A DNA stretch of 33,378 bases, from positions 1 through 33,378 of the forward strand of contig JAJRUS010000107.1 in the NCBI GenBank assembly GCA_024277675.1, read 5' to 3'. The notes below the pieces were generated by a model. It ran no database searches. It was given only the letters and a program-made list of their open reading frames with translations, and was not told the origin of the DNA. Made by a program: the position numbers and the translations under genes. Positions within the stretch are counted from its first letter, which is position 1; each line of letters opens with the position of its first letter. Of this stretch, positions 17,397 through 26,445 are shown piece after piece. The DNA comes from a bacterium (GTDB lineage Bacteria; SZUA-182; SZUA-191; JAJRXT01).

Positions 17397-18866
17397 CTAT
17401 GATATCTGCTCTAATAACTGGCGGGCTACTTCGCGATCGTCAAAGGAAACGGCTTTATCGGCTAAAATTTGATAATTCTCATGCCCTTTACCGGCCACCA
17501 CTACCAGGTCGCCGGCCTGAGCCATATCGATTGCTTGATGAATGGCCCAGAACCTGTCCGGGCATACCATATAATTATCAGCTGTTTTACCAGACCCGAT
17601 CAAGCCTGCTTCTACCTGATTTATAATCTGCATTGGGTCCTCACTTCGGGGATTATCCGAAGTAATAATGGAATAATCACTTAAAGTTCCGGCCACCTCC
17701 CCCATTTTTGAGCGTTTGCCGACGTCCCGCTCTCCCCCGCAGCCAAAAACGGTAATCAGGCGGCCGGAACAAAGCTTGCTGGCGGTAGTCAATAAGTTGA
17801 GTAACGCATCATCGGTATGGGCATAATCTACGATTACCCCGAATCCCTGACCATAATCGATAGATTCAAACCGGCCCGGCACCTGCTTAAGCTCCGCTAT
17901 TCCCCGGCCAATGGTCTCTCGATCTATCCCCATACATAAACCTATGCCCACCGCCGCCAGGATATTATAAATGTTGTATTCCCCCACCAGGGAGGAACGG
18001 AGGGCCAGGCTACCCCGGGGAATATTCAGGGTAGCGCTGATGCCCTCCAGGGAGCTTTTATATTCTTTTACGCACAATGGCGCCTTTTGTTTTATGGCAT
18101 AGCCGGTCACCTGGGCGCAGGTAGCGGTAGCCATCTGTCTGGCCCTGGCATCATCTAAGTTTATGACGGCATGGGCATCCTCATCCAGATGGCGAAATAA
18201 TTTTTGTTTGGCGGCCACATAGTGTTCAAAGCTGAGATGAAAATCGAGGTGATCCCGACTTATATTGGTAAATACAGCCCCGGCAAAACGACAACCGGTC
18301 ACCCGCTCCAGCTCAAGCGAGTGTGAGGATACTTCCAGTACGGCATATTCCATGCCGGCATCCACCATTTCTCTAAGCAAACGTTGTAAATCCAGTGATT
18401 CAGGTGTGGTACGGGAAGCAGGCAGCATTTTCTGACCAATAGCATAATTGATGGTACCAACCAGGCCGACCTTATATCCGGCAGCCCTCAGGATGGAAGT
18501 TACGAGGTAAGACGTGGTGGTTTTGCCGTTGGTACCGGTTATGCCAATCAGTTTTAATTGCGAGGAAGGATGGCCATAAAAGGTGGAAGCCAAGTTAGCC
18601 AAAGCCAATCTGGTATTGGGTACTACTACCATGCTGGGTAGTTTGGGTGATGCTACATACCCTTCCTCCGCTACTACTGCTGCTGCTCCCCGCATGAGGG
18701 CCTGCCGGATATAATCGTGCCCGTTTGCTAAGAAGCCCTTTATACAAACAAACAAATCGCCCGGGCCTACGTTGCGGGAATCATAGGCCAGGCCGGTAAT
18801 TTCAATGTCAGTATCGCCTGTTATCCGATATTGGGGTAAGCCGGTTAATAGTTCTTTTAATTTCAT
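17397..18866 (-). CDS. murE: UDP-MurNAc-tripeptide synthetase MurE
   Basis: MurE adds the third stem-peptide residue to UDP-MurNAc-L-Ala-D-Glu. The 489-residue protein has the N-terminal UDP-binding domain, the ATPase domain with GTNGKT (111-116), the carbamylated-lysine region, and a C-terminal domain with DNPR at 404-407. DNPR is the signature for meso-diaminopimelate rather than lysine, so the organism probably has DAP-type peptidoglycan. The start ATG at 18866 is clear. murF, its usual downstream partner, is missing. Confidence 0.96.
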   Translation of the reverse strand: MKLKELLTGLPQYRITGDTDIEITGLAYDSRNVGPGDLFVCIKGFLANGHDYIRQALMRGAAAVVAEEGYVASPKLPSMVVVPNTRLALANLASTFYGHPSSQLKLIGITGTNGKTTTSYLVTSILRAAGYKVGLVGTINYAIGQKMLPASRTTPESLDLQRLLREMVDAGMEYAVLEVSSHSLELERVTGCRFAGAVFTNISRDHLDFHLSFEHYVAAKQKLFRHLDEDAHAVINLDDARARQMATATCAQVTGYAIKQKAPLCVKEYKSSLEGISATLNIPRGSLALRSSLVGEYNIYNILAAVGIGLCMGIDRETIGRGIAELKQVPGRFESIDYGQGFGVIVDYAHTDDALLNLLTTASKLCSGRLITVFGCGGERDVGKRSKMGEVAGTLSDYSIITSDNPRSEDPMQIINQVEAGLIGSGKTADNYMVCPDRFWAIHQAIDMAQAGDLVVVAGKGHENYQILADKAVSFDDREVARQLLEQIS

Positions 18867-18932
18867 TTATTCGCCCCCGGTTTTTACTCTTTGTTAAGCT
18901 ATTATTTAAACATTAAGCATTCATCACAGCTT

Positions 18933-20882
18933 TTAATTCTTATATTCCGGCGCAAAGCTTACCCGGCAGATACTGCCCGGAGATAACCTGCTTCCCGGTT
19001 CAGGATACTGGGCCACGGCCCTGCCGGTGCCCTGCATTTCCAGTTGCAATCCATTAGCAGCTAACTCAGCCACCACCCGGCGGATACTCTTACCCCTTAA
19101 ATCGGGCAGCGCTATTAACTTGGTTTTAACCTTTGAAGCGCCGGACTTCACTATTTTTAAATCACCGATATTCTTTTTAACCCGCTTTTTATCAGGACTC
19201 AGCCTATCAGCAGCAACGCCTAAATACTCCAACGACCCCTGAGCGATACGGCCAAACAATGGCGCAGCCATAACTGAAGCCCACTTGCCTCGTTGCGGCT
19301 CAGCCAACATCACCACTATGGCAAGGCGAGGGTTATCCGCCGGTACAAACCCTAAAAACCAGGCCACCCACTTATCCTCAGCATAATTGCCGGTAGCGGG
19401 ATCTATTTGCTGAGCGCTGCCGGTTTTTCCGGCCACCTTATACTGAGCCAGGCCCGCCAGTTTACCGGTTCCCTGTTCCACTACATTAACCATGATCGAG
19501 GTCAGTTTTTTACAGGTACTGGTTGATAATACTCTTTTAACTTGTTGTTTTTTGTATTCTTTGACTGTTTTTTGTTGTTGACTGTTCCAAACCTGTTTAA
19601 CAATTTCGGGTTGAAGCAAAAGCCCTCCATTGGCAATCGCAGAAACCGCCCTGACCAACTGCAGCGGGGTTACTGAAAGCTCCTGCCCGATGGAGATGGA
19701 GCCACTGGACATCTTAGACCACCCGCTGAGTGGTCTTAATATCCCGCTTCTCTCCCCTGTAAGATCGATGCTGGTAACAGCGCCGAACCCGAAGCGGTGC
19801 AGATAACCATAAAGTCGCTTACGCCCCAAAGCCAGCCCGATTTTTACCGCTCCCACATTGCTGGAAACCTCTATCACCCGGCTGAAGGACAACTTGCCAT
19901 AGCTGGCGTTATCGCGGATAGTATGCCCGGCCACTTTAATCTTTCCCTGTTCACACCATAATTTGTCCTGCGGGCTGAACAAGCGTTCCTCCAAAGCCGC
20001 CGCCGCCGTGAATACCTTTAATACGGAACCCGGCTCATAGCAATCGGTAATTGCGCGATTCCTCCAGGAATCGGGGCTATATTCAGCAAAGGAATTGGGG
20101 TTAAAACTGGGTTCGGAAGCTACCGCCAGTAACTCCCCGGTTTGGGGGTCCATAACAATAACCACCCCGTTTTGCGCCCCGAATTTTCTACAGGCTCCAG
20201 CTAATTCAGTTTGAGCTATATACTGGATGGTCTTGTCTAAAGTAAGGATAAGGTCAAAGCCCTGGGTGCTTGCCGGCTGATTGAAGTCTGTCCTTGACTC
20301 AGCCTCAGTTCCCACATCCACTTCCCGTATTTGACCCTTTAACCAATCCTCATGATAAAGTTCTATCCCCTCTAAGCCCTGATTATCAGTACCTACAAAA
20401 CCAAGCAGATTGGCCGCTAATTGCTTCTGTGGATAATAGCGGCGACTCTCTTTAAGGAAACCAATCCCCGACAGATTCAAGCTTCTCACCGCATTTGCCT
20501 GCTTAGGAGTAAGCTTTCGCTTAAGCCACACAAAAGAGCGGGAGCCGGTTAATTTGTTTTTAAGCTTTTTGGGGCTTTGGCCCAATACAGCGGCCAGTTG
20601 ATCAATGCGGGACTGATCTTTAAATTGGGAGGGAATAGCATAAATGGAATCGGCATCCACACTCACCGCCAGTTCATGCCGATTACGGTCAAAAATTGTG
20701 CCCCGGCGAGCTACCAGCTTTACCCGTTGCTGATATTGTCTTTTGGCCTTTTGCTGAAAATACTCATGTTGCCTGACCTGTAAGTCATAAAAACGAACCC
20801 CAACGACTAGCAACAATATCAGCAATAGCCCCTGTAGCACTATCAGCCGCCGTTGCCAGGCTTTGTTGGGTTCGCTCTTCAT
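18933..20882 (-). CDS. ftsI: Division-specific class B PBP, FtsI-like, with PASTA domain
   Basis: This 649-residue transpeptidase cross-links septal peptidoglycan with FtsW. It has a short cytoplasmic tail, one transmembrane helix (about residues 12-30), a pedestal domain beginning RRGTIFDRN, and a penicillin-binding domain with the active-site motifs S286-x-x-K289, S340-S-N and K486-T-G. A single PASTA domain occupies about residues 588-645 (LPDLRGKSIRRVV). PASTA-bearing FtsI occurs in Deltaproteobacteria and also in Firmicutes SpoVD/Pbp2b. The pedestal sequence (LAVSVDADSIYAIP) looks deltaproteobacterial to me. It lies between ftsL and murE, 66 bases before murE. Confidence 0.93.
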   Translation of the reverse strand: MKSEPNKAWQRRLIVLQGLLLILLLVVGVRFYDLQVRQHEYFQQKAKRQYQQRVKLVARRGTIFDRNRHELAVSVDADSIYAIPSQFKDQSRIDQLAAVLGQSPKKLKNKLTGSRSFVWLKRKLTPKQANAVRSLNLSGIGFLKESRRYYPQKQLAANLLGFVGTDNQGLEGIELYHEDWLKGQIREVDVGTEAESRTDFNQPASTQGFDLILTLDKTIQYIAQTELAGACRKFGAQNGVVIVMDPQTGELLAVASEPSFNPNSFAEYSPDSWRNRAITDCYEPGSVLKVFTAAAALEERLFSPQDKLWCEQGKIKVAGHTIRDNASYGKLSFSRVIEVSSNVGAVKIGLALGRKRLYGYLHRFGFGAVTSIDLTGERSGILRPLSGWSKMSSGSISIGQELSVTPLQLVRAVSAIANGGLLLQPEIVKQVWNSQQQKTVKEYKKQQVKRVLSTSTCKKLTSIMVNVVEQGTGKLAGLAQYKVAGKTGSAQQIDPATGNYAEDKWVAWFLGFVPADNPRLAIVVMLAEPQRGKWASVMAAPLFGRIAQGSLEYLGVAADRLSPDKKRVKKNIGDLKIVKSGASKVKTKLIALPDLRGKSIRRVVAELAANGLQLEMQGTGRAVAQYPEPGSRLSPGSICRVSFAPEYKN

Positions 20883-20906
20883 AAATCATTAACTCCGGTT
20901 AGGGTA

Positions 20907-21239
20907 TCATGGTCCTTCTTGCTCGATAATCACGACCTGTTCCGGTCTGGGAAGTACCAAGCCTAATCGTTCTTTTGCTTGATACTCGATTTGGGACATA
21001 GCGGCTAAACTCGTGCGTTCTAACCGCAATTGATGATTGACCTGACTTACTTGAAGCTGGACTTGCTCCGCCTCGCTGATATCATATTCGACCTTATTCA
21101 GATATAGCCCCCGCCAGGTATATAGCAGCGCTACCAGCAAGATCAACATAATAAATATTAAGTAAATATAATTAAATTTATCTATGGAATAATTGTTTCT
21201 TTTCAGCGCTGCGCTTTGACTATAATAAGTTAATTCCAT
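20907..21239 (-). CDS. ftsL: Cell division protein FtsL-like
   Basis: This 110-residue bitopic protein has a short cytoplasmic N-terminus, a transmembrane helix at about residues 25-44 (YIYLIFIMLILLVALLYTW), and a periplasmic coiled coil rich in Glu, Gln and Leu that ends near AKERLGL, a motif common in FtsL/FtsB proteins. FtsL forms a trimer with FtsQ and FtsB and controls FtsWI activity. Sequence is poorly conserved in this family, so the call relies on architecture and the canonical place between rsmH (13 bases away) and ftsI. Confidence 0.85.
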   Translation of the reverse strand: MELTYYSQSAALKRNNYSIDKFNYIYLIFIMLILLVALLYTWRGLYLNKVEYDISEAEQVQLQVSQVNHQLRLERTSLAAMSQIEYQAKERLGLVLPRPEQVVIIEQEGP

Positions 21240-21252
21240 AAACTACACTCCT

Positions 21253-22200
21253 TTAGGCCGCCAGCGGCAATCTTTGAGCCACCCGAAGCTTGGCGCTGCG
21301 AGCTCTTGGATTGGTTTTTTGCTCAGCTTCGCTGGGAATAATGGGCTTAGTGGTAAGTTGTTTAAGCACTGCCTTACACCCGCAGACACAAACCGGGAAT
21401 TCAGGCGGACAGTTGCATACGCCGCTCATTTGCTTAAAGGTTCGCTTTACTATCCTATCTTCCAATGAGTGATAACTGATAATACAGATTCTGCCGCCCA
21501 CCGCTAATGCCTCCACTGCATCTCGTATAGCTGCATCCAACCCTTCCAACTCATGGTTGACTGCAATCCTCAAAGCCTGAAAAGTTTTAGTAGCCGGGTT
21601 GATCCGGCGGGGATGATACGCCCTGGGAATAGCCCTTGATACTATATCGGCCAATTGCAGGGTAGTCTCTATGGCCCCCTTTTCCCGGGCGCTTACAATG
21701 GCTCTGGCTATTCTACTGCTCCAGCGCTCTTCCCCGTATTTACTAAACAAAAACCGTAACTCGGCCTGGGGCAATTTATTTACCAAATCGGCTGCGGTCT
21801 GACCCTGCCGCCGATCCTGCCGCATATCCAGCGGCCCATCCAGTTGAAAGCTGAATCCCCGCTGCCCATCTTCAAGCTGGCGGGATGACAATCCCAAATC
21901 CAACACCGCTCCGGCCAATTCTCTAATTCCCTGCTGCTCCAGAATTTCTTTTGCCTGTTTAAAACTGCCGTGCACTAAAATCACCCGCTCTCCAAACCGA
22001 GCCAGCCTTTGTGAGGCCCGCTCAATGGCCGCCTCATCATAATCAAGCCCTAACACCTTGCTTAAGGGAGCGCCGGCTTCAAGAACCGCTTCTGAATGGC
22101 CCCCCTCGCCCAGCGTACCATCCAGATACCAGGCAGCCGACTTACAACCAAGATACCCAACTACTTCATCCAACAAAACCGGAATATGAGTAAAGCCCAT
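21253..22200 (-). CDS. rsmH: 16S rRNA m4C1402 methyltransferase RsmH (MraW)
   Basis: RsmH methylates N4 of C1402 in 16S rRNA. The 315-residue protein has the HIPVLLDEVV start, SAM-binding motifs (LDGTLGEGGHS, and LDLGLSSRQL), the family inserted domain, and a C-terminal IISYHSLEDRIVK motif. A cysteine cluster (CNCPPEFPVCVCGCK) near residue 265 occurs in many homologues. It is the second gene of the dcw cluster and begins 7 bases after mraZ. Confidence 0.97.
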   Translation of the reverse strand: MGFTHIPVLLDEVVGYLGCKSAAWYLDGTLGEGGHSEAVLEAGAPLSKVLGLDYDEAAIERASQRLARFGERVILVHGSFKQAKEILEQQGIRELAGAVLDLGLSSRQLEDGQRGFSFQLDGPLDMRQDRRQGQTAADLVNKLPQAELRFLFSKYGEERWSSRIARAIVSAREKGAIETTLQLADIVSRAIPRAYHPRRINPATKTFQALRIAVNHELEGLDAAIRDAVEALAVGGRICIISYHSLEDRIVKRTFKQMSGVCNCPPEFPVCVCGCKAVLKQLTTKPIIPSEAEQKTNPRARSAKLRVAQRLPLAA

Positions 22201-22207
22201 AAGCGTT

Positions 22208-22666
22208 TTACTCTTTAGCCGACGCCAGCACCTGGGCTGCCAGGTTCCAGTCCTTATCCTGGTTTTCCTGTTGGCTGTCCAGATAATTCACCCAGGTGGC
22301 TTTGTCCCAAACCTCAAACTTATTGGTGGTGCCAATCAACACCACCTCTTTACTCAAGCCCACTTGCTGCCTTAAGGCAGGCGGCACCAGTACCCTGCCC
22401 TGGCCATCTACCTCTATGTCAGTGTGGGCTTTAAATAAAAACCTGCGTTGCGCATTATGTAACTGAGTGTCAAAGTAGCTCAATGATTCAAACTGCCCCA
22501 GCAACTTCTCCCATACCGACTGCGGGTAGGCCAGCAGGCACTTCCCTTCAACGATCAGGGTTATATTTTTGGAATTATACTTTTGGGCTAAGATGTCCCT
22601 GAACTTGGAGGGAATACTCAGGCGTCCCTTAGTGTCTATAGTATGTTCATAGCTGCCGCTGAACAT
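22208..22666 (-). CDS. mraZ: Transcriptional regulator MraZ
   Basis: MraZ is an AbrB-like dodecameric ring protein that binds TGGG repeats upstream of its own operon and usually represses the dcw genes. The 152-residue protein has the tandem MraZ halves: HTIDTKGRLSIPSKFR near the N-terminus and DGQGRVLVPPALR in the second half, with the DxKGR/DxQGR signatures. The start ATG (22666) follows AGG-rich sequence. It heads the cluster, with its own predicted promoter about 235-270 bases upstream. Confidence 0.95.
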   Translation of the reverse strand: MFSGSYEHTIDTKGRLSIPSKFRDILAQKYNSKNITLIVEGKCLLAYPQSVWEKLLGQFESLSYFDTQLHNAQRRFLFKAHTDIEVDGQGRVLVPPALRQQVGLSKEVVLIGTTNKFEVWDKATWVNYLDSQQENQDKDWNLAAQVLASAKE

Positions 22667-22880
22667 TTAACCTACCCTCTACTATATCTAAGGTTAATTT
22701 CGCCCACCCTCCAACTCGATCACCCCTTGACACCAGCAGCAGGTTGTACAATAATGAATTATTTCCCATCGTGGTGGGTTCTTGATTGGAATTTGGTGGT
22801 GGAAAAATTGTGGTGATGTGAGTTTGCATCTATATTTAGTATCCTTTTAAGGTTACTTCAATATAAAGGGAAGCGTGTTT

Positions 22881-22936
22881 CCCACTATATCCCACTTCAT
22901 GGTACAATAATACACTTCGCCCCACTTATTTGTCAA
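22881..22936 (-). promoter_or_regulatory. dcw promoter with MraZ-type TGGG repeats
   Basis: On the minus strand a perfect -35 TTGACA (22931-22936) and TATTAT (22907-22912) are 18 bases apart, with a start near 22900. GTGGG occurs at 22921-22925 inside the spacer and again at 22891-22895 and 22881-22885 just downstream. The latter two are exactly 10 bases apart, and the third is 30 bases further, so all are on one helical phase. This matches known MraZ operators (TGGG repeats with a 10-base period) and implies autoregulation. The mRNA leader is about 230 bases. Confidence 0.7.
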
Positions 22937-23108
22937 GGTAAAAAATGCATCCGGGGTGTGTAAAGTAACTGAAAAAGCTACAGCTTCTGCTGCACACTCG
23001 TCGCATCAACACTATATGTGCGTATATTTCAGCTAGCACCCCTATATATTGACGTTATCGAAAAAGTAAACTTTTTTTATTTTTTTTGTGATATTTAACT
23101 CTACCTGT

Positions 23109-23181
23109 CCAAACCAGGGCGCTACCTGAAATATATGGTTCCCGGTAAAGGAAGGGGGGGCTACGCCCCCTCCTGGTTTGG
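23109..23181. repeat. Inverted repeat with GC-rich inner hairpin
   Basis: Perfect 10-base arms CCAAACCAGG (23109-23118) and CCTGGTTTGG (23172-23181) enclose a second hairpin, GGGGGC-TAC-GCCCCC (23156-23170). No T tract follows on either strand, so it is not an ordinary terminator. It could be a REP-like element or a structured RNA. Confidence 0.45.
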
Positions 23182-23203
23182 GTCATTGACCCCGCATTAT
23201 AAT
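23180..23203 (+). promoter_or_regulatory. Palindromic operator and -10 box of the peptidase gene
   Basis: GGGTCA-T-TGACCC (23180-23192) is a perfect 13-base odd palindrome. It is followed five bases later by a perfect TATAAT (23198-23203), 15 bases before the peptidase ATG. No convincing -35 is present, so the palindrome may bind a regulator that overlaps the promoter. The leader would be very short. Confidence 0.4.
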
Positions 23204-23217
23204 CATTGAGTGTTCCT

Positions 23218-24126
23218 ATGTTTAGAGTTTGGTATATTTCTATACTTTTAACCGGCATAATAACCAACCCGGCCGGGGCCGCTGAATATTTAAAACAGCA
23301 CAGCCAGCACTTTAGCTTCTTCTATCAAGCAGCCGACAGCAAAATTGCCGCATACCTGATCAGCCGGGCAGAGCCTGCCAGAAAAGATATTATGGCTGAT
23401 TTAGGTTTGGAGTTTGAGGCAAAGACAAGGGTTTATATTGCCCCCTCAAGGGCGGAATTCCAAAAGCTGCAGCCGCAGCAAGATAAATCCCCCAGTTGGG
23501 CCAGTGCGCTGGCTTATCCCGGATTAAACCTGATACTGCTTAACTCTCCCCGGGCTGTTAGGGGGCTGGAGCAGGATATTTTACTTACCTTCAGGCATGA
23601 ATTGACACACATTATAGTAGGCCGGGCGTTTGGCGGCAGAGATATCCCCCGCTGGCTAAATGAGGGCTTAGCCATGTATGAAGCCAGAGAATGGGACTTT
23701 AACCGTATGGCCAACATGACTCAAGGCGTACTCACCGACAGGCTCATTCCCTTAAGAGAATTGACCCGGGAGTTCCCGCTTGAAACTCAAAGGGCGGCGC
23801 TGGCGTATGCCCAGAGTTTTTATCTGGTATCATACCTGCTGGATAAAAAGGGAGCGGCGGACTTCCATGAATTTATTCGGGAATATGCCAGGGGCAGGTC
23901 GTTTGAGCAGGTGCTAAAGCAAACCTATGGGCTTGATGTAGCTGCATTAGAGGAAGAATGGCTGGCGCAACTGCGCTTCAGATTCAGTTGGCTGCCGATA
24001 ATTTTCAGTACTACCGGGGTGTGGTTTGTGATTACGCTGATTTTTCTCATCAGTTATTGGCGAAAAAAGCGGGCCAACAAACTACAATTGGCTGCCTGGA
24101 AGCTGGAAGATGGAGACTGGCAATAG
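23218..24126 (+). CDS. Membrane-anchored MA-type metallopeptidase
   Basis: This roughly 302-residue protein has an N-terminal signal peptide (likely cut after AGA, near residue 22), a zinc-peptidase domain with HELTH (H127, E128, H131) and a downstream glutamate in NEGLAMYE (E149). This is the gluzincin arrangement of the peptidase MA family. A C-terminal transmembrane helix (about residues 262-281, FSTTGVWFVITLIFLISYW) followed by a KKRANK basic tail would leave the catalytic domain outside the cytoplasm. I chose ATG 23218 over an in-frame TTG at 23206; neither has a strong ribosome-binding site. It is divergent from mraZ. The substrate is unknown; an envelope role is a guess from topology. 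Confidence 0.82.
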   Translation: MFRVWYISILLTGIITNPAGAAEYLKQHSQHFSFFYQAADSKIAAYLISRAEPARKDIMADLGLEFEAKTRVYIAPSRAEFQKLQPQQDKSPSWASALAYPGLNLILLNSPRAVRGLEQDILLTFRHELTHIIVGRAFGGRDIPRWLNEGLAMYEAREWDFNRMANMTQGVLTDRLIPLRELTREFPLETQRAALAYAQSFYLVSYLLDKKGAADFHEFIREYARGRSFEQVLKQTYGLDVAALEEEWLAQLRFRFSWLPIIFSTTGVWFVITLIFLISYWRKKRANKLQLAAWKLEDGDWQ

Positions 24127-24551
24127 AAAAGCTGGCCTTTTTTGTAATATCTATGCAGTTGGGGGGATGATGCGCCTTACATCTTAGAAAAAGTACCCGC
24201 TTAATCTACAAATTTGTCCATTCGCAGCGACTACTTTTGAATCGTTTAATTGCATCTTGTTTTTATCCTAAGGAGGCTTGTCGGGATAAAACAGGGTTAT
24301 TATTTAACCACCCGGCGCACAGATAAACATAGACAGGAGAAGTATTATATTAGTGTTCATCGGCGTTTAGCTGCACTTACTTCTTTTATCCAGCCCTATC
24401 CTGTTTATGCATTCGAATTTCTAATTAACCGCAGCCAAATATTTCAACAACTGTTTTTTATTTGTAATTAGGCCTTGCTTATGATACACTTATCGCGTAT
24501 GTTTTGGAGTTGGTATTTTCGCATTAGCACTAACAAACATGAGGAAAAACA
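24127..24551 (+). other. Intergenic region upstream of ftsH
   Basis: This 425-base gap contains the predicted ftsH promoter at its 3' end and a motif AGGAGGCTTGTCGGG near 24271, which partly resembles AGGAGTCTGTCGGG at 26391. A 73-codon ORF (24250-24471) starts with TTG and has no proper ribosome-binding site; I do not support it as a gene. Nothing else is recognised. Confidence 0.4.
24475..24503 (+). promoter_or_regulatory. Predicted promoter of ftsH
   Basis: TTGCTT (24475-24480) and TATGTT (24498-24503) are 17 bases apart, with transcription expected near 24510, about 42 bases before the ftsH start. Confidence 0.45.
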
Positions 24552-26381
24552 TTGAATAACTTTTATAAGAACTTAGCATTGTGGCTGATCATTGGATTGC
24601 TTACTATATTTCTGTTTAATGTCTTCAGTCAAAAGAGTACCCCGCGACAGGATATCATTTTCAGTGACTTTATGACGTTACTGGAAAAAGGAGAGGTGGC
24701 TGAGGTCACTGTAAAAGAAAATAACATTGATGGCATATTTCAGGATGGCCGACCATTTAAAACGTATACCCCTAACGATCCGGATTTAATTAAAACCCTC
24801 CGCCAAAAAGGGGTACGCATTAGCGCCAAACCGGTGGATGAAAGTCCCTGGTACATGAGCCTGTTGGTTTCCTGGTTTCCGTTATTACTGTTTATCGGCG
24901 TATGGATTTATCTAATGCGCCAGATGCAATCGGGGGGCGGCCGGGCATTATCGTTTGGTAAGAGCCGGGCACGGTTGTTCTCAACTGAACAAGGTCAAAA
25001 AGTAACCTTTGAGGATGTGGCCGGTATTGACGAGGCCAAGGAAGAATTACAAGAAATTATTGATTTCTTAAAAGACCCGCACAAGTTTCAGAAACTGGGG
25101 GGCAAAATCCCTAAAGGAGTTCTACTTATGGGGCCGCCGGGCACCGGTAAGACCTTATTGGCTCGGGCGATTTCCGGCGAGGCTGAAGTACCGTTTTTAA
25201 ACATCAGCGGTTCAGATTTTGTAGAGATGTTCGTAGGCGTGGGCGCTTCACGGGTGCGGGACTTATTTGAACAGGGCAAAAAGAATGCGCCCTGTATCAT
25301 TTTTGTGGATGAGATCGATGCGGTAGGCCGCCATCGAGGGGCGGGCTTAGGCGGCGGTCATGACGAGCGGGAGCAAACCCTGAACCAGTTATTGGTGGAG
25401 ATGGACGGATTTGAGTCCAATGAAGGGGTGATAATGATTGCGGCTACCAACCGGCCGGATGTACTGGATCCGGCGCTTTTGCGCCCCGGCAGGTTCGATC
25501 GCCAGGTAGTGGTTAGCCGGCCGGATGTGCGGGGTCGGGAAGGAATTCTAAAGGTACATACCAAGCGCGTACCCTTGGCCAGCAATGTAGATCTTTCAGT
25601 AATCTCCAGGGGAACACCGGGCTTCTCCGGCGCGGATTTAGCCAACCTGGTAAATGAGGCGGCGCTTTGGGCCGCCCGCCAGATCAAGGATAAGGTGGAC
25701 ATGAGTGACTTTGAAACGGCCAAAGACAAGGTCCTCATGGGGGCCGAACGCAAAAGCATGATCATCAGCGAGGACGAGAAGCGCAATACCGCCTATCACG
25801 AAGCGGGGCACACTATGGTGGCCAAGCTGATTCCAGGTACGGACCCCATACATAAAGTAACCATTATTCCCCGCGGTCGGGCTCTGGGAGTTACCCAGCA
25901 ACTGCCGTTGGATGAAAAACATACTTACCCCAGGGAATATTTGTTTAACGATATCGCCATCCTGATGGGAGGCCGGGCGGCGGAAGAGTTGGTGTTGAAA
26001 GAAATGCGTACCGGCGCCGGGAATGATATAGAAAGAGCCACCAACTTAGCCCGTAAGATGGTATGTAATTGGGGAATGAGCGAGAAAATTGGACCGCTTA
26101 GCTTCGGTAGAAAGGAAGAGCATATATTCTTAGGGCGCGAAATGGCCCAACACCAGGATTATAGTGAGAAAACGGCTGAAAGGATAGATGAAGAGGTGCG
26201 GAGTCTGGTGATGGAAGGTTTTGAGAAGGCTAAGCGATTATTGGCGGAACACGTTGATAAACTGCAAGCCCTGGCTGAAACATTGCTGGATAAAGAGGTG
26301 CTGACCGGCGAAGAGGTAGACCAGGTAATCGCTTCTATGAAACCCACTGAGAAACCTTCCCGGCTGAAGGCCACCAGCTAA
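24552..26381 (+). CDS. ftsH: ATP-dependent membrane zinc protease FtsH
   Basis: FtsH is a hexameric AAA+ protease in the cytoplasmic membrane that removes damaged membrane proteins and regulatory substrates. The 609-residue protein has two transmembrane helices (about residues 7-25 and 100-120) flanking a periplasmic domain, Walker A GPPGTGKT (194-201), Walker [12 protein letters not shown], the second region of homology ending RPGRFDR, and the zinc site HEAGH (about 416-420). The start is TTG at 24552 with GAGG 7 bases upstream. It begins a plus-strand run with folP, cdaA and cdaR, a gene neighbourhood also known from Deltaproteobacteria. Confidence 0.97.
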   Translation: MNNFYKNLALWLIIGLLTIFLFNVFSQKSTPRQDIIFSDFMTLLEKGEVAEVTVKENNIDGIFQDGRPFKTYTPNDPDLIKTLRQKGVRISAKPVDESPWYMSLLVSWFPLLLFIGVWIYLMRQMQSGGGRALSFGKSRARLFSTEQGQKVTFEDVAGIDEAKEELQEIIDFLKDPHKFQKLGGKIPKGVLLMGPPGTGKTLLARAISGEAEVPFLNISGSDFVEMFVGVGASRVRDLFEQGKKNAPCIIFVDEIDAVGRHRGAGLGGGHDEREQTLNQLLVEMDGFESNEGVIMIAATNRPDVLDPALLRPGRFDRQVVVSRPDVRGREGILKVHTKRVPLASNVDLSVISRGTPGFSGADLANLVNEAALWAARQIKDKVDMSDFETAKDKVLMGAERKSMIISEDEKRNTAYHEAGHTMVAKLIPGTDPIHKVTIIPRGRALGVTQQLPLDEKHTYPREYLFNDIAILMGGRAAEELVLKEMRTGAGNDIERATNLARKMVCNWGMSEKIGPLSFGRKEEHIFLGREMAQHQDYSEKTAERIDEEVRSLVMEGFEKAKRLLAEHVDKLQALAETLLDKEVLTGEEVDQVIASMKPTEKPSRLKATS

Positions 26382-26445
26382 GACGACGCCAGGAGTCTGT
26401 CGGGCTTTGGCATTTCTACCCCCTCAGAATCGATAAAGAGTAACG

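Larger units (their letters stand above)
22667..23217. other. Intergenic region between mraZ and the divergent peptidase gene
   Basis: This 551-base gap holds the dcw promoter and MraZ sites, an AT-rich hairpin (AAAAAGT, two bases, ACTTTTT at 23061-23076) followed by T and A tracts but with no gene it could terminate, a large inverted repeat (23109-23181), and a palindrome beside a TATAAT. Short ORFs on the minus strand (22647-22829 and 23055-23267) show no recognisable product. Confidence 0.5.

Noticed and set aside
22647-22829. Small minus-strand ORF between the dcw promoter and mraZ
   Set aside because: It runs into mraZ in another frame, has no family resemblance, and fits better as untranslated leader.
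23061-23080. AT-rich hairpin with T tract as a terminator
   Set aside because: No plus-strand gene precedes it within the intergenic region, and the stem is A/T-only.
23055-23267. 70-codon minus-strand ORF over the inverted repeats
   Set aside because: It crosses the hairpins and the peptidase start and has no recognisable product.
24250-24471. 73-codon ORF upstream of ftsH
   Set aside because: TTG start without a proper ribosome-binding site, no recognisable family, and it overlaps a repeated intergenic motif.
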